This document shows, in pieces, positions 13,425-14,856 of a stretch of 14,856 bases of DNA; the first letter of the stretch is position 1; every line of letters begins with the position of its first letter. Both the position numbers and the translations under genes were made by a program. This stretch comes from an uncultured Eubacteriales bacterium (GTDB taxonomy: Bacteria; Bacillota; Clostridia; Oscillospirales; Oscillospiraceae), in assembly GCA_900553545.1 (NCBI GenBank), contig USDP01000021.1, forward strand, positions 1 through 14,856, in the 5' to 3' direction. Under the pieces are notes generated by a model. It had not been told where the DNA came from, did not search any database, and saw only the letters and a program-made list of their open reading frames with translations.

Positions 13425-14820
13425 ATGATGAAAAACAGCGAAAAGACGATGGATAAGATCATCGCGCTCTGCAAAAACCGCGGCTTCGTGTTCGCCGGGT
13501 CTGAAATTTACGGCGGCCTCGCCAACAGCTGGGACTATGGCCCGCTTGGCGTGGAGTTCAAGAACAATGTGAAAAAGGCATGGCTGAAAAAGTTCGTGCA
13601 GGAAAGCCCGTACAACGTCGGCCTCGACGCGGCCATTATCATGAATCCGCAGACGTGGATCACGACCGGCCACGTGTCCAGCTTCTCCGACCCGCTGCTC
13701 GACTGCAAATCCTGCAAGGCCCGCCACCGCGCGGACAAGCTCATCGGCGAGGAGCATCATGAGGTCAATGTTGACGCGATGAGCTTCGATGAGATGGACA
13801 AGTTCATTGCCGAGCACGAAGATATTGTATGCCCCGTCTGCGGCAAGCATGACTTCACGCCCATCCGCAAGTTTAACCTGATGTTCAAGACCGCCATCGG
13901 CGTCACCGAGGACTCGTCCTCGACCTGCTATCTCCGCCCGGAGACCGCGCAGGGCATCTTCGTCAACTTTGCCAACATCCAGCGTACCACCCGCCGCAAG
14001 CTGCCGTTCGGCGTTTGCCAGGTCGGCAATCACGCCGGGCAACTTCACGTTCCGTACCCGCGAGTTCGAGCAGATGGAATGTGAGTTCTTCTGCAAGCCG
14101 GGCACCGACCTCGAGTGGTTCGCCTACTGGAAGGAGTACTGCGTCAACTGGCTGAAATCCCTCGGCATCCATGAAGAGAATCTCCGCCTGCGCGACCACG
14201 AACCCGCTGAACTGGCGTTCTATTCCCGCGCCACGACGGACATCGAATATGCGTTCCCGTTCACCGATTGGGGCGAACTGTGGGGCATTGCCGACCGTAC
14301 CGACTATGACCTGAAGCGTCATCAGGAGGCGTCCGGCAAGGATCTGACCTACTTCGATCAGGAGACGAACGAGCACTATATCCCCTACGTCATCGAGCCG
14401 TCCCTCGGCTGCGACCGCGTGGCGCTCGCGTTCCTCTGCGAAGCGTATGACGAAGAGGTCATCGACGCGGAGAAGAACGACGTGCGCGTCGTGCTGCACC
14501 TGCATCCGGCGCTCGCGCCTTATAAGGCGGCCATCCTGCCGCTGAGCAAGAAGCTGGCCGAGCCGGCGAAGAAGCTCTTCCAGGATCTCTGCCCCGACTT
14601 CATGCTCGACTACGACGAGACCGGCTCCATCGGCAAGCGCTATCGCCGCGAGGACGAGATCGGCACGCCGTACTGCATCACGGTCGACTTCGCCACCGTC
14701 GGCGACGAGAAGACTCCGGCGGACAACGCCGTCACCATCCGCGACCGTGACACTATGGAACAGGTGCGCGTGCCGATCGCGGAGCTGAAGACCTGGCTCG
14801 CCGAGCATACAAAGTTTTAA
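13425..14820 (+). pseudogene. glyQS: Glycyl-tRNA synthetase (single-chain type) with frameshifting 17-nt deletion
   Basis: Starts at ATG 13425 with GGGAGG 8 bases upstream. Codons 1-201 encode the N-terminal half of the dimeric class II GlyRS: GFVFAGSEIYGGLANSWDYG (motif 1 region), MNPQTWITTGHV, a CKSC...CPVC zinc-type pair, and CYLRPETAQG. The frame then breaks at 14027/14029, and the next frame continues from ITPGNFTFRTREFEQME (14029) to TAA 14818-14820, including GELWGIADRTDYDL, the motif 3 EPSLGCDRVALAFLCEAY and the anticodon domain. Family members read QxGxxFRNEITPGNF here; the codons for KSFRNE are missing and one base is left. Restoring 17 bases gives exactly 470 residues, the family's length. 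FRNE is class II motif 2, so the enzyme would be dead and truncated at 14084. A functional gene elsewhere or an assembly error must be considered. Confidence 0.9.
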
Positions 14821-14856
14821 GTTCGAAAAAGGCAGGCCATTGCCCTGCTGTACCCT

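Noticed and set aside
13425..14820. Programmed frameshifting as explanation of the broken GlyRS frame.
   Set aside because: There is no slippery sequence at the break, and a shift would not restore the missing KSFRNE codons.
14821..14856. Possible terminator after GlyRS (GCAGG...CCTGC arms).
   Set aside because: The stem is only 5 bp and the window ends before any U-run can be seen.

Overview
The window reads as chromosome of a GC-rich, low-GC-phylum-type (Firmicutes/Clostridia) bacterium, most like a gut Oscillospiraceae-type genome. The reasons are strong AGGAGG-type ribosome binding sites, TTG and AUC starts, consensus sigma-A promoters with TGn-extended -10 boxes, a SpoIID-like cell-wall operon, a QueH-type queuosine enzyme, a DUF4349 lipoprotein, a Clostridia-type tandem-OB SSB-like protein and small GTAGGGGC-type intergenic palindromes. 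The genus cannot be fixed from the sequence.

Layout. 1-2291 (+): three tightly coupled genes for an Ig-like small protein, a SpoIID-like/peptidoglycan-binding protein and a second peptidoglycan-binding protein. 2351-6108 (+): a YgiQ-family radical SAM protein, a duplicated-OB SSB-like protein and a DUF4349 lipoprotein, closed by a 28-bp palindromic bidirectional terminator. 6156-7892 (-): adenine deaminase, divergent from queH (8034-8579, +), each with a clear promoter.

8580-10780 is a scrapyard of gene remnants and repeats. It holds a serine recombinase with an internal out-of-frame deletion (its C-terminal 36 codons survive in another frame), a TnpW-like fragment, the first ~118 codons of a phage-type DNA methyltransferase joined out of frame to the last 70 codons of an L-2-amino-thiazoline-4-carboxylate hydrolase-like gene, and palindromic repeats. 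It looks like a decayed mobile element.

10823-12209 (-): the infC-rpmI-rplT translation operon, with a consensus promoter, a structured leader that can mask the infC ribosome binding site, an AUC start codon for IF3 and a strong terminator. 12210-13274 (-): a DUF3810 membrane protein with an HEIAH motif. 13425-14820 (+): glycyl-tRNA synthetase, broken by what looks like a 17-nt deletion that removes class II motif 2. This last lesion is the most surprising thing in the window, because the gene is normally essential.

No complete novel defence or mobile system is present. The notable items are the GlyRS lesion, the remnant cluster, the infC leader architecture and the repeat family.
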